The notes under the pieces: model-generated
Seen by the model: only the letters and a program-made list of their open reading frames with translations
The model's database searches: none
What the model was told of the DNA's origin: nothing
Assembly: GCF_011397635.1 (NCBI RefSeq)
Contig: NC_064775.1
Span: 14,583,452-14,647,451 of the forward strand
DNA length: 64,000 bases
Direction: 5' to 3'
DNA from: Epinephelus fuscoguttatus
Lineage: Eukaryota; Chordata; Actinopteri; Perciformes; Serranidae
Position numbers and translations under genes: made by a program
Shown: positions 1 through 10,500 of the stretch, piece by piece
Position numbering within the stretch: position 1 is the first letter of the stretch
How the letters are laid out: every line of letters starts with the position of its first letter

Positions 1-1410
1 AAAAAAAGTCCAAGTTGAAGGAGCAGAGGCTGAGATATCCGGACTTTTGTTCCTAGTGTGGCTTTAAAAACACTGGATCCCACCTTTCCCATCATGAAAC
101 TTTATAGCGTCTCTCAGTAGACCCTCACTGCCTTGTAGATGCCCAGTAAATTTTCATGTCTTCACTCAGCATCACTGATGGGTGTGTCAGAGGTAAAACA
201 GGTTTGAAACTTTGTTGCACCTGTAAGCACACCCAGCAGTGATGTCATGATGTCCTGTAGTACTCCTTTACATCACTGCAACAGAGTTAGACCACTGGAT
301 GTCTATCAGTATCTTTTATATCCAAACTGGTCATCAGTTTGTGAAAACATTTCTCTTCAGTTCTGCATCGGGCCTCTACAGACACACAGAAAGAAACTGT
401 ATTTTTTTGAAAAAAAAAGTCCTGATTATTGCACTGGTACATGTCTAATAAGGATTTTATGAACATATGAATCTCTAAGATGCTTTCTAAGTGTCTTTAG
501 GGCCTGTTGAGTCCACACAGTACACTGTGTATTGGTTTTGTCAGAAGTACTGTAAGAGGAACTTAGAAGAATGTGATTTTAATTGAATCTGAGCACTACA
601 GTGTTACAAGGCTGCTTGTTGAGATTATTTTTGAGGAATTTTTCTGTTTGACCTTGAACAGAGAAATATTTTAGGAGGTTTTAGGAAGCCCAGTAACGTA
701 AGCTCTACCTCGTCTGAATTGTCAAAGTCCGGTTCGGAGGCAATTTCTCTACTGTACTCAACCCCACGCTCCTCTGATTGTTTATTAATTGAATATTGCT
801 GGATGGTTGATTCACGTCAAATATCCTAATCACTCTGTAACGTTCTACTGCACTGTAGGAGCCTCCAGTCTGAATGTTCAGATGCATTTACTGCATTTCT
901 CATCTCTGTCAGAGATTTAACTCAAGTTTGAAAAATTAGCATTTTACACAAATCAAATGAATCCATGTGCACTACTGTCATACCTGGGACATACTAGATA
1001 TTTGTTTCCTGTGTGGAGGATGCGTTTATTCTAGAAGTGTCTTTTTGTCTTTGGTTAAAAAGGTATTTTGTTTTGTGCCGTGTGAGGTGTTAAAATATTA
1101 GCATGTGTGACTAAATAAACTCCATTGTTATTTAATGTATAACCACTCAGAGAAGTCCGCGGTGAGCGCCGTGGCGTTATACACTCGTTTGTTTTTGGCA
1201 TCATATTCTTGCAGCATGATCCAGGAGGGTTTTGTTTTGATCCAGACACTGAATTTGATTGATTTCTTAGTTTGTTTTTCATTTCTAACGTTTGTCTTTC
1301 ATTCTCACATCATTTTTCAAATAACGCGTCAATACTTCACAACATATCAGATTCCACCAAATATATGCCTTACTACTGTATTATAAAATGCTTTACTGTA
1401 TATCAATAAA
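1..1410 (+). other. Possible 3' UTR of an upstream plus-strand gene
   Basis: No coding exon is recognisable here; the open frames are short and low in codon bias. The stretch ends in an AATAAA signal at 1405-1410, followed by a T/GT-rich run, which is what the end of a plus-strand transcript looks like. I infer that a gene lying left of the window may end here. It could equally be plain intergenic DNA with a chance signal. Confidence 0.3.
1405..1410 (+). terminator. Candidate poly(A) signal AATAAA
   Basis: An exact AATAAA hexamer is followed within 30-60 bases by a T/GT-rich stretch (around 1420-1460), the usual arrangement of a cleavage and polyadenylation site. It is only about 100 bases from a minus-strand AATAAA at 1514-1519, so it may belong to a convergent gene pair. 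Confidence 0.35.
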
Positions 1411-1513
1411 GCACGCAGTTATGTTGAGTTGACTCACCTCTTTGATTTGCTCTTTGTTGTTTGCTTTCAACAGGATTAGAATAAATGCAAGGAACGATAA
1501 ATGCACAAAAATA

Positions 1514-1519
1514 TTTATT
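1514..1519 (-). terminator. Candidate poly(A) signal for the receptor gene
   Basis: TTTATT on the plus strand reads AATAAA on the minus strand, 1.38 kb downstream of the receptor stop codon. A second minus-strand AATAAA at 2686-2691 is closer to the stop and could be used instead. Neither can be chosen without transcript data. Confidence 0.3.
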
Positions 1520-2333
1520 TTGAAAAGCTGGTCCACAAAAAAAAGGTCCCAGTTTAGTAGTACATGCCTGCACACATGAACTCAAATAAGGGACAAAGTG
1601 CAATCAGCTGCAACCTAAATACTTTTGCGCATATGAAGTCCATACAGGACAACTCATTTATTCAACTTTTACAGTCATAAAGCAAGCACACACACACATG
1701 TTCCGGATGTACAATGTAAACAATCAAACAACCATGTAAAATTCACCGCTACAATAAGAAAAAATTGTGATTTTTTTTTTTTTAAATAGATGAACATATT
1801 TGCACAGAAACTAGAGTTCTATAAAGTCCTCTGATTCCAAACAGTAAGCCAATTGACCATAACTGTCCTTATTAGTTTTTAAAGTCTAATAAAAAATATC
1901 AGAAAATATCATTAAGATTAAAATTTTCTGATTCTATTAAATTTCACACACTGACATCTATTAAAAGACTCAAGTTTGTTATAAAATGTGACCCATTACT
2001 GTATATCTGCATCTTTCAAAGACGCATAAATTGATTTTTTTTCCCACACCACCTGGGGGCAGTGCAGCCTTAAAAAATGATATGGCGAACATGGTGGCAA
2101 GCAGCTCCTTATTTCCACATCTAGAAGACACAGTTCAACGCAAGAATTCATTTGGAGTCATGTTTGTGTCCACCTAATGAATGTAAGTTCATTATTCACT
2201 TTCCCTTTCACTCTATTTTGGTCTCCAATAAATTCTAAGAAACATATGTGACTCTAGCTGCATGTCACTCCCCCAGGTCCTGTTCCACAAAGGCTGCCAT
2301 GTTGCTTCTACAATCGCCAAATGCCACTAAATC

Positions 2334-2775
2334 TTACTCAAGAGCTTTAAAGGTTCTGTATGTGACGTTTAGAGCATTAATAAAGCAAACCACTTTTGTT
2401 ATGTAAAGATATTGTAGAGTAATGGTGTCCTAAGCAGAGAATTAAGTCACATAACCTCTGTGTGTGTTGCAATCCGAGCTTCTCTGTTCTTTGTTGTGGT
2501 AAGTCGGTCGGGCTGCATGGTAGTTTATGTGCATATCCTACTGGCTTGCTTATCATCCCTGCCTTGCACTATGCCCCTATGGTGGTTACCAGCAACTGTG
2601 CGACGGAGGAGTTGCAGCCACCCTCAGGATCCCCCCTGGTTAACACCGTCAGTTCTGTCAGCACTGTTGCTGTTGTTAAATGCTGTTTATTCAGTTAGCA
2701 CCGTTAGCTGCTAGCCACCAGCTCAGCCACCTCCATATTGAGAATTGTATCCAGACAACTTATACCCTCTGAATT
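2334..2775. repeat. Interspersed repeat in the receptor 3' flank
   Basis: The block has the look of a dispersed fish repeat. Its right part shares a 30-35 base core (around 2728-2765, CCATATTGAGAA then GTCCAGACAACT) with a second copy in a hecw2 intron around 48243-48285. No open frame or clear terminal repeat was found, so its class is unknown. Confidence 0.45.
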
Positions 2776-2895
2776 TCGCATTTAACAAAAAGCCCTACTT
2801 TTTACAGTGAAAGTTGTATCCCCTTGGTTGAAGTTTTCCACAAACCAACCCTGACCCTCAGCACTGAGTGTTTGTTTATGACCCACAGTGCTGCT

Positions 2896-4713
2896 CTACA
2901 TGGAATCTGGCCTAACACTCCTCAATCCTCTCCACATTCCTATCAGAGTGTATCTGAAAGACCTCATCCTGTATGCGTACAAGATTGGGTTGAGGGCCGA
3001 ATTAGCGTGAGAAAGCAAAATGGCTCCTAGTGTGACCGACATGGGGACCTTGCATTGTGGGCAGAGCAGCAGGATGCAGTTGATGAGGTGGATTGGCATC
3101 CAGCACACCATGAAGAGAAAGAGGACCAGGAAGAGGGAGGTGGCCTTACGCATATCCTGACGGCTGCGAATGTTGGATTTGGCCTCATTGGACTCTTCTG
3201 GACGGGTGTTGGCACGAGCAGAGCTGCAGGTGGGAGGTCCAGCAGAAGCAGTCCTGAGCCCTGGCTTTGTAAAGACAGCAGTAGTCTCAGTTTCAATAAG
3301 AGACCCAATGCCAGACTCTACTTCCCTCTGCCCAGCAGACAAGCCTTCCTCGGCTTGTCTGCTGGATTCTTTTTCTGCCCCCATGTCTGCTCCACCTGCT
3401 GCAGTTCCCCCAGCAGCAGAACTCCCATTGTCTGTCCCAGTGCACCCACTACTAGCAGATGTTATGTCCTCTGCAGTTCCCCTAGCCACAGCGATGCATC
3501 TCAGCTGGCGACGGACGGTGAGGAAGATGTGGCTGTAGATGATGAACATGGCCACCAGCGGCACCAGGAGGCAGCAGAAGAAGTTGAAGTAGACCATGTA
3601 GTTCATGTCCACCACACAAGTGAGGATACAGTAGCTAGATTGAAAGGGAGGCATATATACATTAATTATTATGCACACATGCCCCTTCTTTAATTTCATT
3701 CTCTTGCAGTCCTCCCATCCATCCATTCATCCATCCATCTGCCCTCCTCATTCTCTTACTCAGAGTCTGGCGGTTGTCGTTTCCAATCCATTAGCGGCAC
3801 TGAGCCGGTGATGGCTCCCAGGCCCCAGGTGACCAGCAGGGCCAGGTGGGCGTTCCTGGGGCTCATGATGCGCTGGTACTGGAAGGGCAGAAGGATGGCC
3901 GTGTAACGCTCCACTGCTACTGCTAACAGGCTCAGGATGGAGCTCTGGAAGAGAAAGGAAGGTTTTTAAAAGGTCATATACGGTAGGGTCTTTAGCAGGC
4001 ATCACAAAATGGATTCTTGGTCAAAGTGACAACACTTAGGGGTGTCGGTAGTGTAGTGGATAGTGCCGGCGCCCCATGTACAGAGGCGACACCTCGCTGC
4101 AGCGGTCGCAGGTTTGACTCCAGCTTGCAACTCTTTACTGCATGTCAACCCCCACTCTCTCTCTCTCACCCCATTTCAATCTGTCCTGTCCATTAAAGGC
4201 AACAGCCCCAAAAAAAAAAGTGACAACACTTAACAGAGCAGCTCTAGCTTGATGACATACACTGAGCATATTTATGGGTGGTGCTCTTGCCTACAGGTTA
4301 ATGTCCCTACCTGTGTGAGCACCATGAGGATGCTGAGCAGCACCAGGCAGAGGGGCAGGTTATGGCGAGGTCGACCCAGGTCTGTCAGCACCGCACAGGG
4401 AATGGCCACCAAGCCCACCAGGATGTCTGACACAGCCAATGATATCTTCACACACATGGAGACAGAGTAAAACACTTTGGCCACAGGTTTGTGTGTTAAG
4501 AATTCCAGATTTTGCAGAAACAGATTTCCTCACCAGGAAGTAGTTGGTGACGGTGCGAAGTTTCTTGTTGCGGGTGACAGCCAGACAAACCAAAAAGTTG
4601 CCTGTGATGGCCAGCACTGCAATGATGAGCTCGGTGGCGATGTAGAACCCTTTCAGACGAGGTTGGTAGCCGTATGGCATCTCTGCCGTACAGCTGACAG
4701 GAGTCACATTCAT
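2896..4713 (-). CDS. Adenosine-receptor-like class A GPCR
   Basis: Predicted seven-helix receptor of the plasma membrane, 412 aa, from four coding exons: 4534-4713, 4311-4445, 3760-3944 and 2896-3634, all with GT-AG introns in consistent phase. The start at 4713 follows a splice acceptor (exon edge 4751); an in-frame ATG at 4788 lies in the intron. Visible features are N-glycosylation site N2-V-T, N1.50 (residue 39), D2.50 (67), the C93-C169 pair, T3.36 (104), ERY (117-119), TM5 MNYMVYFNFF (177-186) with N5.42, CWMP with W345, N6.55 (352), ECL3 CPQC (358-361), S7.42/H7.43 (375/376) and NPILY (382-386). TM5 and the start of the tail resemble A2A/A2B most. Odd points are L171-T172 where A2A has F168-E169, a Ser/Gly/Ala/Glu-rich intracellular loop 3 of about 110 residues (about 212-322), a very short tail and extra introns. 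The family is clear; ligand and subtype are not. Confidence 0.9.
4026..4232 (+). mobile_element. tRNA-derived SINE with 13-bp target duplication
   Basis: The SINE body is about 4039-4219, inside the receptor intron between exons 2 and 3 and antisense to it. The head has a box-A-like stretch (TAGTGTAGTGGATAG) and a box-B-like GGTTTGACTCC, and the tail is A-rich. The direct repeat GTGACAACACTTA flanks it at 4026-4038 and 4220-4232, which proves insertion by target-primed reverse transcription. A second copy of the same family lies at 27375-27571 on the minus strand. Confidence 0.9.
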
Positions 4714-4751
4714 GATGAGAGGGAGACAGAGGATCCACAGTCTTGGAAAAC

Positions 4752-5957
4752 CTGGAAATAGGGGTAGAAATTGAGAAAACTTCAGCATTTAAACCATATG
4801 TAAAGAAAATAATTTTTAAGAGGTGTGCAAATCATCCACCTAATTAGATCTGCTCATAGAGCAGTTTCTAGTTCTCACATTGATTACGCAGACTAAATTT
4901 ATCTGAGGAGAAGAAGATATGAAAGGAGAGAGGAACAGAGGTTGTTATGAAGCTCAGCCTGTGGCCTTTGTGCTGACCAACTGAGCGGTGAAAATTGTTC
5001 CTGATAAGGGATGAAAACAATGACACACACACATACAGAGACCCAAGTGTTCACTATGTACACACATGGATATGTATTAAAACCTGCTGCTTGTTGCTCT
5101 GCGCACATGTAAATAGATGGATTCCCTGCTATTTAAGCAAATTAGGCGGAATAAAAAACAGCAGCAGCTGAATTTTTTTGCAATTTTCCTGCCTCTTGGA
5201 TGAGTAGAGTCAGTCCATACAGTGTTAAAGCAAAACCTACCCTTGATTGAACCTGCATTATGCTGAAAAGATTACACAATTAATTCATAAGTCAATTGAC
5301 AGAAAATTAATCAGAAACTATTTTCATTCAGTTAATTTATTTAATCATTTCATTCATTTTTTTCACACAAAATTGGCAAATATTTGTTACTCTCATCCTT
5401 TAAAATGTAAGGATTTGTTACATTTCTGTGTTTTGTATAACTAAATATTGATTATCTCAAGGTTTTGGACTGTTGGTCAAACAAAACAAGGCATTTTAAG
5501 AAGTCACCTTGTAATCTGTGTTTGGCATTTTTCACTATTTTGTGGACTTTTCACAGACAATATGTTGAATCGCTTAAAAGAAAAAGAATCAACAGGAGAA
5601 CTGATCATAAAGATTGTAAGTTGCAGCACTCATTTCATTGCGGGCAAACTTTCTTTACATATTAACTCTGTTACACATTTAATTGTAGATTAGTTCTGTT
5701 ACATAAAATAAGATTAAAGAGAAGGCAACAACTATCTATAATAGATATAATATAGATAGATATAATAGATTGCAAAAAGAAACAAACATTAAATACCTCC
5801 CCACCTCCTCCAACTAATAATTTACCACACAGTCCCTTAGAAATTATGGTAAATGAACTTAAAAAAGGGTCTATAAATCAATACCACCAGGACAAATTCT
5901 TGCATAAGTACTGATTTTGGTTGATAAAACACTTCAGGTTTGGATTATAATGCTCAC
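4752..5957 (-). other. Receptor 5' UTR intron
   Basis: No coding potential is seen. It begins at a donor reading CACAG|GTGAGC (minus strand, at 5957) and ends at a pyrimidine-rich acceptor just before 4751. AT-rich sequence with a short ATAGAT run near 5735-5770. Assignment as an intron is inferred from the two splice sites. Confidence 0.5.
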
Positions 5958-6180
5958 CTGTGCTAGGCTTCAGCTGCAGTCATCCCACGGTTTGGAAGAT
6001 CCAGAACATCCAGGACACTGAAACAATGCGAAGCTGATGGAACAGAGGCATCAGATCTCACGCTGAGAGGAAACTGAGAAAGAAGCAGGAGGAGCATCAG
6101 CTGCCAGGATGAAACCACACCCTCCACCTCTCCCTCGGTCCCTCTCTCTTCTTCTGCTCCCTCTCTCTTTTTTTGCATGG
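5958..6180 (-). other. Candidate noncoding first exon of the receptor gene
   Basis: A strong minus-strand donor (CACAG|GTGAGC) ends this block, and the coding exon at 4751 has an acceptor but no upstream coding sequence, so a 5' UTR exon must exist upstream. This is the nearest good candidate. The 5' boundary is a guess. The block is followed toward 6320 by sequence without a TATA box or CpG cluster. Confidence 0.4.
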
Positions 6181-7229
6181 GAGATAAAAAGATAATGCAG
6201 AACACGTCAAGCATTAACCTGCTGAATGAACAGCAGCAGTTGCCACACTGCTCTGGATCTGGGTGAAATGGAAAAAGCTGATATGCATTGACGTAAATCC
6301 CCAGCATGGTCATAACAAAACAAACATGTTATATTAATTTTTCAATTATGTACGCTCAAGCTGCACTTTCAAACAAATTTCATGAAGAACAATGAAGGCA
6401 AAAGCCAAACATGTTGTGTAAAGCATACATGATGTGAGGCTAAAATAAGAAACAAGTGCACTTGCATGAATTATAAATTATATCTATAAACAAAAAACAT
6501 ACAGCACTATGTTATTGGCAAAGTTTACTTAAAGTAGCAAAAGTAAACGAACATGATGCAGTAAAAAATGCAGGAAAATGCCTCCTGTAGAATTTTATTG
6601 ATGTCGTTGGTTGAGAAGAAATTGATTTCATCTTTTCAACACAAATAATATATTTATACTATAGACTACATATTGCTGTCAAAATATGTTATGGAGCACA
6701 ATGTTTCCCTCTGAACTATAGGGAAGTACAAGTGTACAAGTACTTGAGTAAATTTACTGAGCTACATTGCACCACAGTGTGTGTATTTCTATAAAACTTC
6801 CTCTTAAAAAATCACTTTTTACGGAACTTTGTGAAAGGGAACAAGATGATAAACTGTGGGAGGTAAAAGAACAATAAAAAACTTGTGGCTGTTAATACTT
6901 AAATGAAATATTGATTGATTAATTAATTAATTAATTAATTAATTAATTCATATCTAGTGCATTAAAAAGTCCCCTCCAGACATGTTAAATACATAGAAAA
7001 AAATATTAGAAATAAAATTTTAAGCATGTGATTGTGTAATTTTGCCTCACATTGTAGCACCTTTTCAACTTTAATGTCTTCAGAGTAAAACCCAGAGAAA
7101 GGTTTTAGATTAATGGTCAATATAGTTTTAATATTGAAAATAAATAATTTAGAAAATAACATTTGGTGGGTAATATTTCAGCTTAGGCTTTCAATTTAGG
7201 CTAAAATAAAGGCCACATATACAGAAGTA
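6181..7229. other. AT-rich intergenic region
   Basis: No gene is supported. The region holds a TTAA-type microsatellite at 6911-6949. It separates the head-to-head receptor and gtf3c3 genes, so regulatory DNA for the receptor may sit here, but no specific site could be identified. Confidence 0.6.
6911..6949. repeat. Microsatellite (ATTA)n
   Basis: About eight near-perfect copies of the four-base unit ATTA/TTAA form a short AT-only tract in the gap between the receptor gene and gtf3c3. Confidence 0.9.
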
Positions 7230-7259
7230 TTGTGTGCGTTCCCGTCTTTCACCGCTAGT

Positions 7260-7516
7260 TGTCGCCAAAACACTTCCGTGGTTCACTTTGATAGCTCCAT
7301 ACCGGAAGTTGTTACAGGTCACGTGACTGCAACATGCGGGCTATTTGTGTTTACTTGAAGTGGAGCTGAAGTCACTCCTGAGGATGTGTTTTATTCTAAA
7401 CAGTTTGTATTGTGGTACTGCTCTAAAGTAAATGACGCATTTAGTTTGAGGGAGCAACTCCTGTGCCGTCAGTCAGCTTCAGCCAGAGACAGACGTTAAC
7501 CGTAGCAGACAGAGAG
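7260..7516 (+). promoter_or_regulatory. gtf3c3: gtf3c3 promoter and 5' UTR
   Basis: The region just upstream of the gtf3c3 start has two ETS-type motifs (CACTTCCGT at 7271-7279 and its inverse type ACCGGAAGT at 7301-7309) and a palindromic E-box GTCACGTGAC at 7318-7327. There is no TATA box. This pattern is typical of TATA-less housekeeping promoters driven by GABP/ETS and bHLH-zip factors, which suits a subunit of the basal Pol III apparatus. The transcription start is inferred to lie about 7340-7440. Confidence 0.6.
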
Positions 7517-10500
7517 ATGTCTGGTTTCAGCGCTGAGCTCATAGAGTACCTGGAGGGGAGGATAACATTTGAGGAGTTTGACAAGCGGAGAGACGAGCGG
7601 AAAGCCAAGGTACATCACAAATTATTGATATGTAAGCGAGTTAAGCGCGAAACCGGCGACACTCCACAGCTCAGAAGAGCAGAGCTAAGCTAGCATAGCT
7701 AACGTTAGCTAGCTGACGCAGCATCACCCTGTACGTTTCATAGACTTTACAACAATTTAATGTCGTCATGCTATATTTGTATTTTGAAATATGACTGGAC
7801 TGTTTGATAAAAAAAAATAATGGACTGTTTTATTAGTCCAATAATATACCTAAACGTCTGTTTTGAAATATACATTGCTGCATGGGCGAGCTTTACATTT
7901 CAGTGGTCAGGGGGACACATCTCCCTTTTCCAAAAAAAAAAAAAAAAAAAAAAGACCAATTGTCAGTAAACTAGTGGCGTGTACATGGCTCTGCTGCAAA
8001 GAGCATGTGTTTGTTTGTTAGTTGTTGATACTGGAGTGTCTGTCAGTCTGGACAATAGGTTAGAAAACAGTAGAGAGCAGCATAGAGGTCAGTGAAACCT
8101 TTGTGTTGATGACTTCATATATGTCTTACTTATTCGGTCTCTTGTTCAAATTTGGTGCAGACTAATTTGGAGCGATGTTTGAAGGTTGCTTGAATGGAAA
8201 CGGACTGAGTTTTGTGGTGCCACGTCATTGCATCTCATCTGTAAAGGAGCTAAAATAAGTGTCTTCACCTGGATGTTTTATTTCAAGCAGCGCAGATCAG
8301 AGCCAGAGCTGATAAACAACCATGACTTCTGCGGAGTCATTTGACCCAAGTGTGAATCCCGATTGTAACCTTTCCCATTACATACACAAGCCAGATGTTA
8401 TCAGGTGTTCGTGTTTTTTTGTGCAGTGGCAAAGTGGCTACATTAAGTACAGACACAGATGCATCTTCCCAAGGAAGAGCAAAACACTACAATTTTTTAG
8501 AAATCATTTTGATATGTCTTCTTCATGAAATGGATGGTCATAACAGAATATTTAATACAGCAAAATAAAAAGTAATTAAACTGTATTGACTAACCCATAG
8601 ATGAAATAGTGCAGAATAAAACCAATCTGGAGATGATGGGGGTACCAACCTAATCTCATTTCATTTTTTTCCTATCGCTTGGATTTAGTTCACAATTGTA
8701 CTAATAGTGCCCTGATATTTGCCCTACGTGTCATCTCCTCTTACAATGTTAAAACTATATTCCACTAAAATAGATTCCATTATCACTTTTAAAAATTTTT
8801 GACAGACTTTTAAAATTATTTTGAGTCTTTAAGTTCTCATTTCCATACTTGCTATTCATTCTATGGGTAATTTACTACTTATAAGATACAAAAACCATTC
8901 CATATTCCATACCTTTTTGATATAACATTAGTTAGACTGTTAAAAATGGGGGTCCAATACTGTTTCCCCATGTCGAAAATTAACCCCCTTCATAGCTGTT
9001 TAACTAAAGGTCAGTATTTTCTTTCCCCTCCCAGGAGTCAGAGGTATCTGCTGATGCTGAAGATGTGGAGGATGATGCTCAGCCCTCAACCTCTGCACAG
9101 ATCCCAGGGAAAATCGGTAAAATTACTGTCTTTCTGACACTGAGTCGGTGGTTAAATTTGCATTTTACTGCTGATCAGTGACACAAATGCTATAACTGAG
9201 GAGCTTTTGACATATCAGTTTTCTTCAGTGAAACCTGATACTTACTGATGGACGTTAGATGCAAATCTGGATAGATGTTGTAGTTGCATCTCTACTAAAT
9301 AGAGTGCTGTGTAACTTAAATTATTGTATTGTACATGAAAACCAATCAAAGGACAATGCTTTATTTAGGTGATACAGAAAAGTATTGTTATATTAAACCT
9401 TAATATAGCCTGAGAGATGAAACCCGAGATAAAAATGGCCACAGAACAATTGCTGCTGCGCACAATGACAATAAAAAGTGACTCCAGTGACTCCTCTCTT
9501 CTCTCAATGGTTGTTATTATTGTTATTATTATTGATGATGACATCACTTGACACAACTCTTCCCTCCCGCCAGAAGAGGGAGTCAGCCCGGGGGTCCAGC
9601 TCGCCTTTGCCTCCATGCTCGGAGAAAAGCCAGAACCACCATCTTCAGAAGAGGAGGAGGAAGAGGAGGACAGTTTGAGCTATGTTGATGATGAAGATGA
9701 TGAGGATTACAAGGTGGAGGAAGAGGAGGGGCCAAAGATGGAGATGGAGGTGGAGGTGGAAGAGGAGGTGGAGGAGACAGAGAAGAGGCCGAAGCGAAGA
9801 GGGAAAGGAGGGAGAGGACGGAGGGGCAGGAAGAGGAGAGATTTGGATGAGGACGGGGACGAGGAGGATGTGACAGTGGGGGACGTCTTCGCGCTGGAGA
9901 TGGAGCTGAACCGAGAAAACAAGAAGATGATGAAGGTGAGGAGGCAGACGGAAGAGTGTGCAGGTGTCCTTTCCCCAGCTCTTAATGTGTGTTAGTTTAT
10001 GACTTCTTGTGTGTGTGTCCAGGAGCGGCGTCATCGCAGCAAGCTGCCCAGAGCTCTGAGAGGCTTGATGGGAGAAGCCAATATCCGCTATGCCAGAGGA
10101 GAGAAAGAGGATGCCATCTTGATGTGTATGGAGATCATACGACAGGGTATGAAACAACTTGTGTGCGTTTTTTGAGTTACCTATTTTTACATTTATCATT
10201 TATCTAAATGATCTCTCCCTTCTCTTCCAGCTCCTCTGGCCTATGAGCCTTTTTCCACATTAGCTATGATCTATGAGGATGATGAAGACATGGAGAAAGC
10301 GCTGCAGTTTGGTCTGATCGCCGCTCACCTGAACCCCTCGGACTGTGATGAGTGGATCAGACTGGCAGAAATGTCTCTGGAGCAGGACAACATCCGACAG
10401 GCCATTGTCTGCTACTCAAAGGGTCAGTGTGACACTCAGAAGTCAAAGATTAAAATGTATACAGCTGTATGCGTGTAACGGTTCTGAAACAGAGACCACA

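Noticed and set aside
3055..3693. 212-codon plus-strand frame over the receptor
   Set aside because: It is the antisense shadow of receptor exon 4; the minus strand shows the GPCR motifs and the plus frame shows none.
4039..4130. Possible tRNA gene
   Set aside because: The box A/B signals belong to a SINE head; an acceptor stem and full cloverleaf cannot be formed, and target duplications flank the longer element.
4714..4788. Upstream in-frame start of the receptor (25 extra residues)
   Set aside because: A good acceptor (CTATTTCCAG) lies between it and the start at 4713, so it is intronic.
7463..7516. Upstream in-frame start of gtf3c3 (18 extra residues)
   Set aside because: The downstream ATG gives the conserved MSGFS N-terminus and a better match to known proteins.
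9645..10199. 184-codon minus-strand frame
   Set aside because: Antisense of the acidic, purine-rich gtf3c3 exon 3; Leu/His/Ser-rich low complexity only.
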